Shown here: piece by piece, positions 53,208 to 64,000 of the stretch
How the letters are laid out: each line of letters starts with the position of its first letter
How positions within the stretch are numbered: the stretch's first letter is position 1
Source: JTS-RE37 sp041743425
GTDB lineage: Bacteria; Bacteroidota; Bacteroidia; Flavobacteriales; Flavobacteriaceae
Reading direction: 5' to 3'
Length of the DNA stretch: 64,000 bases
Assembly (NCBI GenBank): GCA_041743425.1
Contig: JBGTMS010000002.1
Span: 16,225 to 80,224 of the forward strand
Made by a program: the position numbers and the translations under genes
Notes under the pieces: model-generated
The model's database searches: none
Told to the model about the DNA's origin: nothing
Seen by the model: the letters and a program-made list of their open reading frames with translations, nothing else

Positions 53208-54187
53208 TGTGTTGTATTCTTATATTCGATATGCCTGCCTTCGGAAATGGACTGTTCACAAGCCTCAATGATATGCTGGCAGGCAATGGCATCCTGTAGG
53301 GTAGAAAGGCTTTCTTTGCCTTCACGCAACACCTTATTTACAAAATGTGTGGTGGTGTTTTTGATCGATTCCGGATACGCATAATAAGTTTGTGAATGGG
53401 CACCATTTGGTTGATTGATCACCCAGTCCCTGTAGCTGTAGCGGGTACTTCCTTTGGTTCCTATTATTTTGATCATGCATGTCCAGGGATCCCCTGCATG
53501 GTCGTCTCCTGCGAAACTGGCACAGAGATGACTAAGCGCACCGTTCTTCATCTGCATGGTAGCCATGGAGAGATCCTCCTGGGGAGCAATAGTAGCATCA
53601 GAAGTGTGTTTCATACAGGAAATCATCCTGGGAAGCCCCATTAGGTAGATCATGGTATAGGTGTGGTGGGTGAGGATCTGTCTGATAACACCCGGATACC
53701 GCGCCCTGATTTCATGAGCATGTCGGATATTGTACATCATGTAAAACTGGGTGATCGGACCGAGTTGTCCATTCTCAATCAGGGATTTGGCACGGAGGAT
53801 CCCGGGTTCATAAATATAGTTGTGCACCGGCATGCAATGCACCCCTGCTTTTTGCACGGCCGAATGCATTTTTTCAAGTTCCGCAATATTCGCTCCGGCG
53901 GGCTTCTCCACGAGGACATGTTTTCCAGCCGCCGCTGCCCTCAAAGTATATTCACAATGTGTTTCCATATTGGTGAGGATACAGACCGCATCTATTTCAG
54001 GATCATTCAAAAGCGAGTCGACCGAATCATAGGTTGAGCATCCGTATTTCCTCGCCTTTTCAACTCCTTTTTCAGCAGTCCTGTTCCATAGTCCCGCCAA
54101 TTCCGCACCCGGCAAACTATTGATTGCCTCCGCATGCAGGTCGGCCACATCTCCGGCTCCAAGTAATCCTATGCGTATGGTTTTCAT
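53204..54187 (-). CDS. Gfo/Idh/MocA-family oxidoreductase
   Basis: NAD(P)-dependent sugar oxidoreductase, 327 residues. The Rossmann loop is GLLGAGDVADLH (8-19), and VLVEKPAG carries the conserved lysine of the EKP motif. The usual HxxxD-type catalytic motif is altered: the segment reads ILTHHTYTMIYLMG, with no aspartate at the expected place. It overlaps the epimerase gene stop by four bases (ATGA) upstream and the haem-c fusion start by four bases downstream, so the three are probably translationally coupled. Likely role: oxidation or reduction at C3/C4 of a sugar or glycoside. Confidence 0.85.
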   Translation of the reverse strand: MKTIRIGLLGAGDVADLHAEAINSLPGAELAGLWNRTAEKGVEKARKYGCSTYDSVDSLLNDPEIDAVCILTNMETHCEYTLRAAAAGKHVLVEKPAGANIAELEKMHSAVQKAGVHCMPVHNYIYEPGILRAKSLIENGQLGPITQFYMMYNIRHAHEIRARYPGVIRQILTHHTYTMIYLMGLPRMISCMKHTSDATIAPQEDLSMATMQMKNGALSHLCASFAGDDHAGDPWTCMIKIIGTKGSTRYSYRDWVINQPNGAHSQTYYAYPESIKNTTTHFVNKVLREGKESLSTLQDAIACQHIIEACEQSISEGRHIEYKNTTQ

Positions 54188-55203
54188 GCGCTTTCCTTTG
54201 AAGTGGCCAGCAGTCCGGCTCTTGCCATTTTTTGAAATTCCAAAAGTGTTTTACCAATTCCCTCCGCAATGGGGGTCAGGGGCAGATTCCGGAAATCCTG
54301 TTCAATTTTTTCATGACTAAGATCGGATACGAACAGGTTGGGAGGCGCATTTTTTGCAACCGAAAGGCTTGTAAACTCCTCCATTCCAAGCTTTGAAGCC
54401 TCACGCCTGGCCATATCGAGAAATTCTGTGATCGGAATGGTCTCTCCTTTGATATTGAATACACCAAATCCCTTGAAGGTTTCCATGGTACAGGTGGCGA
54501 AGTGCATGCCGACATCTTCCACAAAATGATAATTCTCTCTGCCGCCGTAAGGCATTTGAAAAGGCATTAACTTCCCACGGGCCGCCCCCATCGCAATGGC
54601 TTTCAGAGCATTGGTTGGCGCCGCAGTCATGCCCTTGTCTCTGCCCTTACCATACGTTGTGTTAAGTCGAAGGCATATGGTGGGGATTGCTGTTTTTTCA
54701 TAAAATAGGCGTGCAAGATGTTCCCCGGCAAGTTTCCATATCCCGTAATGATTCGGAGGTGCCAATGGCACATCTTCTGTAATCCCCGAGTTGGGATACA
54801 TCGCTCTCATTCCGTATACTGCGGCGGAGCTGGCAAAAAGCAAACGCTGAAGGCGGGGTAGCCGTTCTGCGGCATCCAGTAAGGCCATAGTCCCTCCGGT
54901 ATTGATTTCCATTCCGCGCAAGTGGTGGGCGGAGCAATCAGGACTTTGGTAGGCGCCTAAGTGAATGATGTGTGTTGGATTGATCTCTATGAGACTGGCG
55001 GCTAAAGCTGCGTAGTCTGATACATCCAACCTGACAAATTCGAGGCGGGAATCCATTGGGGGATCCAGCCATAGATTCAGGGATTTTGAACTGCCGGACC
55101 TGCTGGCAACGATAATCTTACCGACATGTTCTGATTGCAGGAGTTTGTAAATGGTCACGGAGCCTATACATCCAGTCCCCCCGGTGATGAATATGGTATG
55201 CAT
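54184..55203 (-). CDS. NAD-dependent epimerase/dehydratase (extended SDR)
   Basis: Extended SDR, 339 residues, with the TGGTGCIGS nucleotide loop (8-16) and the YxxxK catalytic pair in NHYGIWKLAGEHL, plus SSAAVYGM supplying the serine. The central LGAYQSPDCSAHHLRGMEINTGG region is as in UDP-sugar or sugar 4-/2-epimerases. The start ATG overlaps none; the stop overlaps the downstream Gfo/Idh start. There is no nucleotide-sugar transferase nearby, so it probably acts on a free sugar, sugar acid or glycoside in this catabolic operon. Confidence 0.85.
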   Translation of the reverse strand: MHTIFITGGTGCIGSVTIYKLLQSEHVGKIIVASRSGSSKSLNLWLDPPMDSRLEFVRLDVSDYAALAASLIEINPTHIIHLGAYQSPDCSAHHLRGMEINTGGTMALLDAAERLPRLQRLLFASSAAVYGMRAMYPNSGITEDVPLAPPNHYGIWKLAGEHLARLFYEKTAIPTICLRLNTTYGKGRDKGMTAAPTNALKAIAMGAARGKLMPFQMPYGGRENYHFVEDVGMHFATCTMETFKGFGVFNIKGETIPITEFLDMARREASKLGMEEFTSLSVAKNAPPNLFVSDLSHEKIEQDFRNLPLTPIAEGIGKTLLEFQKMARAGLLATSKESA

Positions 55204-55238
55204 TTTTGATTATTATATTTAGTTGAAGGCCCGACCGT

Positions 55239-56351
55239 CTAATTCATTTTTATCACCGCCTTCATATTGAGGGCCTGTATTGATTCCTTAAAAGCTTTGT
55301 CAATATCACTGAACGGATAAATATTCATGTAATGCCTGGCGGGAAATACCCCGGTAAGGAGTAATTTCTGAGCCACCATATAGTCTTCCCGGCAGGATCC
55401 CATGGAACCCTTTATGTTTAATGATGTTCTGGTAAGGTGTGTTGCGTTGATAGCCACATCAACGGGGTAGGTGGCAATGACACAGATATCCCCTTCCGGC
55501 CGAACCACTGAAATTGCTTCTGTAAGTACCTGAGGCACTCCGGAACATTCTATCAGCAGATCTACTTTGCCGGCAGATCCGAAAGGAATGCCATGAGCGT
55601 CGGTTGGTCGGGCTTCAAGTTGTTTTTTTAAAGGGTTTTCGGGAGATACTATGGTGGTCATAAAATCTCGCTCGCCCGCAATGCGGAGCCTGATATCTCT
55701 GTCCTGAGCTACGCCTGTGACAAGAACCCTCGCTCCGGCGGCTCTTGCCAGTTCGGCAGCCATCAGGCCAATAATACCGCAACCTGTGACCACAACATCC
55801 TGTCCGGGTTTGATATGGCATTTATGATGAAGGGCGTTTACCACCACCGATAGCGGTTCCACAAGGGCTCCCTGTTCTGGCGTAAGTCCCTGTATTAATG
55901 GAACCACACGATCTGTCTCAAGTACTACCTGCTGTCCGAAACCTCCGTTTCTGTGAAACCCGATGATCTCTTTGGACGGACAGAGATTCCATTTGGAAAC
56001 ACAGCACGCCGGGCAAGCCTCGTCGCGGCAGCCGAGCATGGCCAGGGGCGTAAAGATATCCCCCACTTTCAGGTCCCCATGATCACCGGGACCAAATTCC
56101 AAAATTTCCGCACTGAACTCATGTCCTATGATCCTTGGTCTTTGCACCCAGTCAAAATTCGGTTTCCCGAGGGTGGCACTATTGTCAGAACCGCAAATAC
56201 CTGTGAATAAGGTTTTGGCCCTTAATTCTCCCGTCTGCAGCGCCGGAAGTTCCAATTCGACTACCGCCGTGTTGGCGGTAAGCGCTTTTCCTGAAGCCAC
56301 GGAAATGGCTTCCCTTCCATTCAAACAAAAGCCCTGTAAAGATGAATTCAT
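55239..56351 (-). CDS. zinc-dependent medium-chain alcohol/polyol dehydrogenase
   Basis: MDR enzyme, 370 residues from the ATG at 56351 (an upstream ATG at 56390 adds 13 unconserved residues). Catalytic zinc ligands are C53 (FTGICGSDNS), H77-E78 (RPRIIGHEF) and the E in LVEPLSVVV. Structural zinc cysteines lie in LGCRDEACPACCVSKWNLC. The NAD loop is VVVTGCGIIGLMAA. Family substrates are polyols, threonine or sugar alcohols. It sits between two Gfo/Idh genes and is presumably part of the same pathway. Confidence 0.88.
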   Translation of the reverse strand: MNSSLQGFCLNGREAISVASGKALTANTAVVELELPALQTGELRAKTLFTGICGSDNSATLGKPNFDWVQRPRIIGHEFSAEILEFGPGDHGDLKVGDIFTPLAMLGCRDEACPACCVSKWNLCPSKEIIGFHRNGGFGQQVVLETDRVVPLIQGLTPEQGALVEPLSVVVNALHHKCHIKPGQDVVVTGCGIIGLMAAELARAAGARVLVTGVAQDRDIRLRIAGERDFMTTIVSPENPLKKQLEARPTDAHGIPFGSAGKVDLLIECSGVPQVLTEAISVVRPEGDICVIATYPVDVAINATHLTRTSLNIKGSMGSCREDYMVAQKLLLTGVFPARHYMNIYPFSDIDKAFKESIQALNMKAVIKMN

Positions 56352-56447
56352 CTTATTTGCAGTTATATAATAATATGGTTGCAGAATCAATTGTTACTTC
56401 CTTCGCGAATACTTCAGGAAGTCCGTTGTTGTTATATTTTACCGGGT

Positions 56448-57608
<1,161 letters not shown>

Positions 57609-57655
57609 TTCGTGTAAAATTTTGCTGAAAGTAATTGCATTTATGAGCAGGTAAG

Positions 57656-58711
<1,056 letters not shown>

Positions 58712-58961
58712 GCTTAGAGGTTTATGCGCGATGGTTCATGTTTTAAAGGTAGTTCCCGGGCCGGGATATGTAATTTGTCCTAAATTAGCTAAAAATCACA
58801 AATGTGGAAAATTTAAAATTCGCATTCAATTATTGGTCATTTCCCAAAAAATACAGAAGTCAATGGTAAATTAATTATGTTTATAAGATTTTTTTTTTGA
58901 CCTTTTGTCTGAAATTATGACCACTGAATAATCAAATTTAAATAAACCAAACTAGGAATTT
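58712..58961. promoter_or_regulatory. shared divergent promoter region of the two sugar operons
   Basis: A 250-base AT-rich interval between the divergent TIM-barrel operon (minus) and the MFS operon (plus). Poly-T tract (58889-58898), long AT stretches and TATTTTTT on the minus strand are present, but I could not define a reliable TTTG/TAnnTTTG pair for either direction. It is the likely operator site for a regulator encoded elsewhere. Confidence 0.4.
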
Positions 58962-60236
58962 ATGGAAAATACAACCACGGCAACAGGTATAAACAGCCTA
59001 AGACTTTTTTACGGCAGCTGTTTCGCTTTGATCACAACGGCACTATCCTTTAGTATCCGTGCAGGGATTCTTCCGCAACTGGGAGAAGAACTGAATCTCA
59101 GTGCTGAGCAGTTAGGATTTATCAATTCCATGTGGTTTCTCGGATTTCCAATTTCTATGGTGATCGGGGGGTTAATTTATCATACGGTCGGTGGAAAGCG
59201 CATTATGCAGTTCGCCTTTTTCGCTCATGCTATGGGAATCATTTTGACCATCTATTCCGGTAGCTATACCGGCCTGCTTATCTCCACACTTTTGATCGGC
59301 CTCGGTAACGGGTGCACAGAAGCAGCCTGTAATCCGATGATTGCCGATGCGTATGAAGGTAATAGAATGAGTAAGATGCTGAACAGGTTTCATATGTGGT
59401 TTCCCGGAGGTATCGTAATAGGAAGCCTGGTTTCTAAGTTTATGACCGACAATGGCATCGGATGGGAAACTCAGATCTGGGTGATCATGATACCAACCCT
59501 TATATATGCCTACCTTTTCTTCGGGCAGAAATGGCCTGCGGCAAAAGTGCAGGAGGCTGCGAGAATTACAGGCAACCTGAGAGCTATGATCAATCCGCTA
59601 TTCCTTTTCATGTTTTTCTGCATGGCACTTACCGCGATTACAGAATTCGGGCCACAGCAATGGGTTGGACTCATCCTGGCAAAAAGCGGTGCCCAGCCGA
59701 TGATCATCCTCGCCCTGGTGACAGGACTTATGGCTGTAGCACGCTACTTTGGTGGAGAAGTGGTTCATAAATTTGACCAGACCGGTGTCTTGTTAGGTGG
59801 TGCTGTGCTGGCTACTGTGGGCATATATCTATTTAGTACCCAAACAGGAGGCATGGCCTACGTCGCTGCTATCTTCTTCGCACTGGGAGTAGCCTATTTC
59901 TGGCCGAATATGATCGGCTTTGTAGCTGCAAAAATCCCAAAAAGCGGAGCTTTGGGGATGTCAGTTATCGGGGCTGTTGGGATGTTTTCGACCTCTATTT
60001 TCCAGCCCATTATCGGAAGATGGATAGATTCAGATAAGGAGGAAGCTGCTGCACAGGGTCTTACCGGAGATGAACTTGATCTGGTAGCCGGGCAGGACAC
60101 CCTCGGTACCATGGTTACCTTTCCGGCGATCTTAGTTGTCCTTTTCATCATTCTCTGGTTCTGGATGAAGAAACGCAGGACCACCACCATTGCCGCAGCG
60201 CATTCACCTGCCGGCAAGGGCAGCAGCGAACTTTAG
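58962..60236 (+). CDS. MFS sugar transporter
   Basis: Major-facilitator permease, 424 residues and 12 predicted helices, with a typical cytosolic TVGGKRIMQ loop between helices 2 and 3 and a LLIGLGNGCTEAACNPMIADAY segment resembling FucP/glucose-galactose-type symporters (the glutamate corresponds to the E of fucP at 125). The C-terminus is basic (KKRRTTTIAA). It starts a plus-strand operon with a tagatose-epimerase-like gene 14 bases downstream, and would import the substrate of the divergent sugar pathway. Confidence 0.88.
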   Translation: MENTTTATGINSLRLFYGSCFALITTALSFSIRAGILPQLGEELNLSAEQLGFINSMWFLGFPISMVIGGLIYHTVGGKRIMQFAFFAHAMGIILTIYSGSYTGLLISTLLIGLGNGCTEAACNPMIADAYEGNRMSKMLNRFHMWFPGGIVIGSLVSKFMTDNGIGWETQIWVIMIPTLIYAYLFFGQKWPAAKVQEAARITGNLRAMINPLFLFMFFCMALTAITEFGPQQWVGLILAKSGAQPMIILALVTGLMAVARYFGGEVVHKFDQTGVLLGGAVLATVGIYLFSTQTGGMAYVAAIFFALGVAYFWPNMIGFVAAKIPKSGALGMSVIGAVGMFSTSIFQPIIGRWIDSDKEEAAAQGLTGDELDLVAGQDTLGTMVTFPAILVVLFIILWFWMKKRRTTTIAAAHSPAGKGSSEL

Positions 60237-60250
60237 AATTTTCATTTAGC

Positions 60251-61096
60251 ATGAAGATCGGAATGAATATGTTGCTCTGGACCAACCATGTTACAGAGGA
60301 ACACTTTGGTATTGTCGACCGTTTAAAAAAAACAGGATACGATGGAATTGAGTTGTTTCTGGGGGAAGGTAATTCAGCGCATTATACAGGCCTGGGAAAT
60401 CACTTTTCCGATCTTGGTCTGGGGGTCACCTGCGTGGCCTCGCTAAGTCCCGAGGAAAATATTGCGAGTCCCGACCGTCGCATTCGTGATGCGGGTTGGG
60501 AAAAACTCAGATGGTCGATTGATATGGGAGCAGCCCTGAAGGCACAAGTGATCTGCGGGCCTTTTCATTCCAGTTTTGCATATTTCACCCGTCAGCCTCC
60601 CACTCAAACCGAACGCGGTTACAGTATCGTAATGCTTGGCAGGGCAGCGGAATATGCGGGTGAAGCAGGGATCATGCTCGCGCCTGAGGCTTTGAACCGC
60701 TTTGAGTGTTATCTTTACAATACAATGGCCGACCTGAAAACGTTGGCATCTGAGGTGAACCATCCGGCCCTGGGTGCCATGTATGACACCCATCACGCTC
60801 ATATTGAGGAAAAGTCTCAGGCGACAGCCATATCAACCATTGCTCCCTGGTTAAAGCATGTCCATATCAGTGAAAACGATCGTGGCACCCCGGGCAGCGG
60901 TCAGGTGCAATGGCAAGAAGTGTTTCGGACATTGAAGGAAATAAGTTATGAAGGGTGGTTAACCATTGAGGCTTTCAGTACCATCATCCCTGAATTTGCA
61001 AATGCCATCAATGTATGGAGAGACTACTCACCGTCCGAGGAGGTTTATACCAAAGGACTTCAATTTATCCGCCAGGGAATGGGTATCAAAAGCTGA
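60251..61096 (+). CDS. ketose 3-epimerase / hydroxypyruvate-isomerase-like TIM-barrel protein
   Basis: Cytosolic TIM barrel, 281 residues. The active-site pattern of D-tagatose/D-psicose 3-epimerases is visible: E in LAPEALNRFECYLYNT, D and H in GAMYDTHHAHIEE, H and E in KHVHISENDRGTPGSG, and the terminal E in LTIEAFSTIIPEF. The length matches that family. It probably epimerises a keto-sugar or a 3-keto intermediate after import by the MFS protein. Other members are hydroxypyruvate isomerases. Confidence 0.86.
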   Translation: MKIGMNMLLWTNHVTEEHFGIVDRLKKTGYDGIELFLGEGNSAHYTGLGNHFSDLGLGVTCVASLSPEENIASPDRRIRDAGWEKLRWSIDMGAALKAQVICGPFHSSFAYFTRQPPTQTERGYSIVMLGRAAEYAGEAGIMLAPEALNRFECYLYNTMADLKTLASEVNHPALGAMYDTHHAHIEEKSQATAISTIAPWLKHVHISENDRGTPGSGQVQWQEVFRTLKEISYEGWLTIEAFSTIIPEFANAINVWRDYSPSEEVYTKGLQFIRQGMGIKS

Positions 61097-61185
61097 AAAG
61101 CCACGTTCTGATAAGTCAACCTCTGAAAATGGGCTGATGAACGAAATTGGACCGGAAATCAATGTAAAAATCATCTGTCACAAAA

Positions 61186-62298
61186 ATGAAAAGCGCCGGA
61201 TTTATATTATTTGTATCGCTGCTTTTGTACTCCTGTGAGTCGAAAGAAAATCAAAGAAGTGCAGATAAAGCATCAGAACCTGCGATGCAATGGCTTAGTT
61301 TTGAGGGGAGTTCCGCAGGCGCAAAACATATCGTTTTGATTTCCGGTGATGAAGAGTACCGCTCCGAAGAGGCTTTGCCGCAACTGGCGAAGATCCTTTC
61401 CAAACGACATGGATTCAACTGTACCGTACTCTTTGCCCAGGATCCTGCAAATCCAGGAATTGTGAATCCGAATTATTTGAATAATATCCCTGGTCTCGAG
61501 GCCCTCACCAGGGCAGATTTAATGGTCATCTTTACAAGATTCAGGGCCCTGCCGGATACCCAGATGAATTTTATAGACAGTTATTTGAAATTGGGCAAAC
61601 CTGTGATGGGTATCCGTACCTCGACCCATGCCTTTAATTTTGAAACGGGATCAGCCTCCGGCTATGTTCATTATAGTAACAACTACTCAGGATCGAAAAC
61701 AGAATGGAGTGACGGGTTTGGTCGACTTGTACTTGGGGAGAAATGGATTTCTCACCACGGGTCACATAAAAACCAAAGCACCCGGGGAATTATTGCAGTA
61801 GGTGCCACCGAACATCCTGTTGCCAACGGTCTCGCAAATGGGGATGTATGGGGCCCGACTGATGTGTACGGCGTACGTCTGCCACTTCCGGGGGATAGTC
61901 AACCTATAATAATGGGTCAGGTAATGGACCGGAAAGGCGAATTATTAAAGGAGGACATATTCTACGGAATGCGACCCGAGGATGATGTTCCCGCGGTCAC
62001 CGGAGAAGACGGGATCCGCCTGAACGATTTTATGATGCCGGTGGCCTGGACAAAAACCTATAAGTTGCCGGAAGGTAAGAAGGGGAAAGCCTTTGTTACA
62101 ACGATAGGAGCCTCGAGTGACCTGCTCATAGAAGGGACCAGACGGCTGTTGGTAAATGGCATCTACTGGGCTCTCGGCCTTCAGGTTCCTCAGAAGGCCG
62201 ATGTGGGCCTTATCGGCGACTATCAACCCACACAATTTGAATTCAGGGACGATGCCTACTGGCTGCAAAAGTCCCTGAAAGTGGAACAATTTCAGTAA
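61186..62298 (+). CDS. ThuA-domain lipoprotein
   Basis: Exported protein: the signal MKSAGFILFVSLLLYSC has the lipidated cysteine at 17. The mature part (about 350 residues) is a ThuA-like class I glutamine-amidotransferase fold: HIVLISGDEEYRSEEALP near the N-terminus, MVIFTRFRALPDTQM, VMGIRTSTHAFN, and a late EDIFYGMRPEDDVPAV segment. ThuA of Sinorhizobium works with a Gfo/Idh partner in trehalose and related glycoside oxidation to 3-keto sugars. Here it is in the operon with the MFS and TIM-barrel genes, 89 bases from the latter. Confidence 0.85.
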   Translation: MKSAGFILFVSLLLYSCESKENQRSADKASEPAMQWLSFEGSSAGAKHIVLISGDEEYRSEEALPQLAKILSKRHGFNCTVLFAQDPANPGIVNPNYLNNIPGLEALTRADLMVIFTRFRALPDTQMNFIDSYLKLGKPVMGIRTSTHAFNFETGSASGYVHYSNNYSGSKTEWSDGFGRLVLGEKWISHHGSHKNQSTRGIIAVGATEHPVANGLANGDVWGPTDVYGVRLPLPGDSQPIIMGQVMDRKGELLKEDIFYGMRPEDDVPAVTGEDGIRLNDFMMPVAWTKTYKLPEGKKGKAFVTTIGASSDLLIEGTRRLLVNGIYWALGLQVPQKADVGLIGDYQPTQFEFRDDAYWLQKSLKVEQFQ

Positions 62299-62431
62299 CG
62301 GATTTTGGCAGGGCACATTTGCCGTTTAGGCGTCGTTAAAATAATATAGAATCAGCCATAAACTTCCTGTATTGCCATCCGGACGAATCATAAAATGATG
62401 CTAATCCCCAATGGATTTTGATAGTTTATTC

Positions 62432-62439
62432 TAACTTTG
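62432..62439 (+). promoter_or_regulatory. -7 element (TAACTTTG) upstream of the EcsC-family gene
   Basis: Perfect TAnnTTTG, 83 bases before the ATG at 62523; no good -33 TTTG at standard spacing (a TTTG lies only 11 bases upstream). Confidence 0.3.
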
Positions 62440-62522
62440 ATGTAGTGTATGACTTGCCCCTGAACCATAGTTGTAAAAATTTTTAGTTGCAACCGGGCAT
62501 TCACAGCAGTAAAGTAAAACGG

Positions 62523-63356
62523 ATGGAGACAACACTTAACAGATATTTAATTTCAAACTCAGACAAGGAATCCCTGAGACAAGCAAAGGCCAGAATGGAG
62601 CACATCGGCTGGGTGATGCAAAGATTGAATTCTGTCGGCAATGTGCTGGAATCCGGGATTGACAAATTATCTTCAAGACAACGGGAATGGCTTAGGGAAA
62701 TCATTAGAAAGGCATTACTCAGGGTGGTACAATCCAATCTCATCTCGATGAAGCATCGGAAGCCTTCTCCGATCCCTCAAAACAACCGTTATAAAGTATT
62801 GGTAACCACATCAGGTATGCTGGGAGGGGCGTTAGGTGCGGCAGGATTTGTGGCCGACCTTGCGGTGGCTACTAAATTGATGATGCGCTCCATCATGGAT
62901 ATCGCCCGGGCTCATGGAGAGGATATTGGAAATTTTGATACCCAGCTGGCCTGCCTGCAGGTATTTGCTCTCGGTGGAAAATCGGTTCATGATGACAGCC
63001 TGGATACGGGATATTACGCCAACCGTCTTGCTTTGAGCTCAACAGTGAAAAGTGCTTCCGCCTTTGTATTAAAAAACGGATCTGATCAACTGGTACAGGG
63101 CTTAATTAAAAACAGTGCCAACCCACTCCTCAGAGTAATAGGTGTTGTGGCTTCGAGATTTGGAATTCAGGTCTCTGAAAAATTTGTGGCTCAGGCCATC
63201 CCGGTAATTGGCGCTGCTGGTGGAGGTGCCATCAACTTTGCCTTTATGAGTCATTTCCAAAGTATGGCAAATGCCCACTTTACGATCCGCCAACTGGAAC
63301 GCAAATATGGGGAACCTCTGATCAGGGAGGCTTATGACAGTCTGGTCCCGGCCTGA
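62523..63356 (+). CDS. EcsC family protein
   Basis: Protein of 277 residues from the ATG at 62523; a TTG at 62487 in the same frame adds an unlikely 12 residues. The EcsC family signature is spread over glycine/alanine-rich helices: GMLGGALGAAGFVADLAVATKLMMRSI, VFALGGKSVHDDSLDTGYY and AIPVIGAAGGGAINFAFMSHF. These amphipathic segments suggest membrane association. The family is linked to the Bacillus EcsAB transporter region, but its function is not known. It is independent of the sugar operon upstream (224-base gap). Confidence 0.85.
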   Translation: METTLNRYLISNSDKESLRQAKARMEHIGWVMQRLNSVGNVLESGIDKLSSRQREWLREIIRKALLRVVQSNLISMKHRKPSPIPQNNRYKVLVTTSGMLGGALGAAGFVADLAVATKLMMRSIMDIARAHGEDIGNFDTQLACLQVFALGGKSVHDDSLDTGYYANRLALSSTVKSASAFVLKNGSDQLVQGLIKNSANPLLRVIGVVASRFGIQVSEKFVAQAIPVIGAAGGGAINFAFMSHFQSMANAHFTIRQLERKYGEPLIREAYDSLVPA

Positions 63357-63670
63357 TTTCATCACTTTACTTTTCCTTTATTTTTAAACAAACGGTTTCC
63401 GGCCAGTTTGTAAGAATCCTTTCTCAAACAGCAACAATAATTAACCTGATTTGGTTCCCAGGGCTCCAACTATACAGTCAATGAATGCATAGACACATCT
63501 TTTTAAAGGAATAAGAAATTCCGAAACTATATTTATCTATATTCTTACAGTGAAAGGCGGCCACATATTCAACTCGGGAACATTTAGATCCGAGCGTTGG
63601 GCTACAAATCTTTCCTACCTGCAACCGGAATTTTTAAATGTACATAAACATATACCTAAATCAACTGCAA
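63357..63670. other. 314-base intergenic interval, no gene seen
   Basis: AT-rich interval after the EcsC-family gene. I found no ORF with a plausible product, no strong hairpin with a T tract, and no full promoter match. Confidence 0.5.
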
Positions 63671-64000
63671 ATGATACCAATTAATTTTCTCGTGTTGTTC
63701 AACCGAATGAATTGGAACATTAAGAAACAATCGTATTGCATCATAGGCTATCCCAAAACTATAATTTTAACTAGACAGACTATAAGTCGGATTACAAACT
63801 ATAACCTCTTCCTGGTATCTATTATGATTTCACTCTGGTCTTGCAGGGATAAAATCAATTACAGTGAGGACTCGTCGAAAATGCTAGATACCGAAATGGA
63901 AGATGTCTCAACTGTGCTTGAAATTTCTGTGTCACAACAGGGAGGCCCTTTTTTAATTTTGGGACCCAATCCTCAAGGTATATGGGCCCCGAACCACGCG
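63671..64000 (+). CDS. start of a putative lipoprotein, truncated by the window edge
   Basis: The frame is open from the ATG at 63671 (another ATG at 63706) to the window end, 110 codons. A hydrophobic core ending in a lipobox-like cysteine (NYNLFLVSIMISLWSC, around codons 41-56) is followed by a polar segment with serine and aspartate, SEDSSKMLDTEMEDVSTVLE, and then QGGPFLILGPNPQGIWAPNH. The n-region is unusually long for an SPII signal, so the true start may be closer to the core. The product family cannot be judged from the available part. Confidence 0.45.
   Translation, partial: MIPINFLVLFNRMNWNIKKQSYCIIGYPKTIILTRQTISRITNYNLFLVSIMISLWSCRDKINYSEDSSKMLDTEMEDVSTVLEISVSQQGGPFLILGPNPQGIWAPNHA

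Overview
The window looks like a chromosomal segment of a marine member of the Flavobacteriaceae (Bacteroidota), broadly in the Zobellia/Robiginitalea/Muricauda neighbourhood. The evidence is an ECF sigma / FecR anti-sigma / STN-TonB receptor cassette, SPII lipoproteins, a Tat-exported sugar isomerase, flavobacterial-type QueE, Ffh, FolD, FtsX-like and NamZ proteins, almost no Shine-Dalgarno sequences, and repeated matches to the Bacteroidota promoter (TTTG, about 19 nt, TAnnTTTG). I saw no rRNA, tRNA, IS element, phage gene or CRISPR array.

Region 1 (1-33.7 kb) is mostly core and housekeeping material. It holds argS; a sigma-FecR-TonB receptor cassette with a divergently encoded repeat lipoprotein; ffh and folD; a secreted esterase-like protein and a GH43 lipoprotein; YitT, HerA-like ATPase, queE, a zinc-metalloprotease lipoprotein, a methyltransferase, a YkgJ-type cysteine-cluster protein and a sterol-desaturase family protein; NamZ; an FtsX-like permease; a CBS/CysK-type PLP lyase; a DUF1080 protein; an aldose epimerase; a SulP transporter next to a persulfide-dioxygenase/rhodanese protein; and an exonuclease/GIY-YIG fusion.

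Region 2 (33.8-50.0 kb) reads as a non-phosphorylating L-fucose catabolic locus. It encodes a two-domain-plus-CBM GH29 fucosidase (interrupted by one in-frame TAG), a FucP symporter, an L-fucose mutarotase-like protein, candidate L-fucose and 2-keto-3-deoxy-fuconate dehydrogenases (SDRs), an IlvD/Edd-type sugar-acid dehydratase, a diketo-deoxy-fuconate hydrolase (FAH family) giving pyruvate and L-lactate, and an FMN L-lactate dehydrogenase. A GntP permease, two further SDRs, a Tat-exported TIM-barrel protein and a PVC-type haem-c lipoprotein lie in the same block. No lactonase is visible.

Region 3 (50.0-62.3 kb) is a second sugar-catabolic block made of two divergent operons: a 6-gene minus-strand operon (TIM barrel, Gfo/Idh, Zn-ADH, NAD-epimerase, Gfo/Idh, and a 1063-residue SGNH/propeller/HEAT/cytochrome c fusion) and a plus-strand operon (MFS transporter, tagatose-3-epimerase-like TIM barrel, ThuA). 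The family mix resembles oxidative 3-keto-glycoside pathways, but no substrate can be assigned from sequence alone. No DNA-binding regulator is encoded anywhere in the 33.8-62.3 kb catabolic block.

The window ends with an EcsC-family gene and the start of a lipoprotein that runs off the edge. All functional calls are from reading motifs and gene context; no database search was run.
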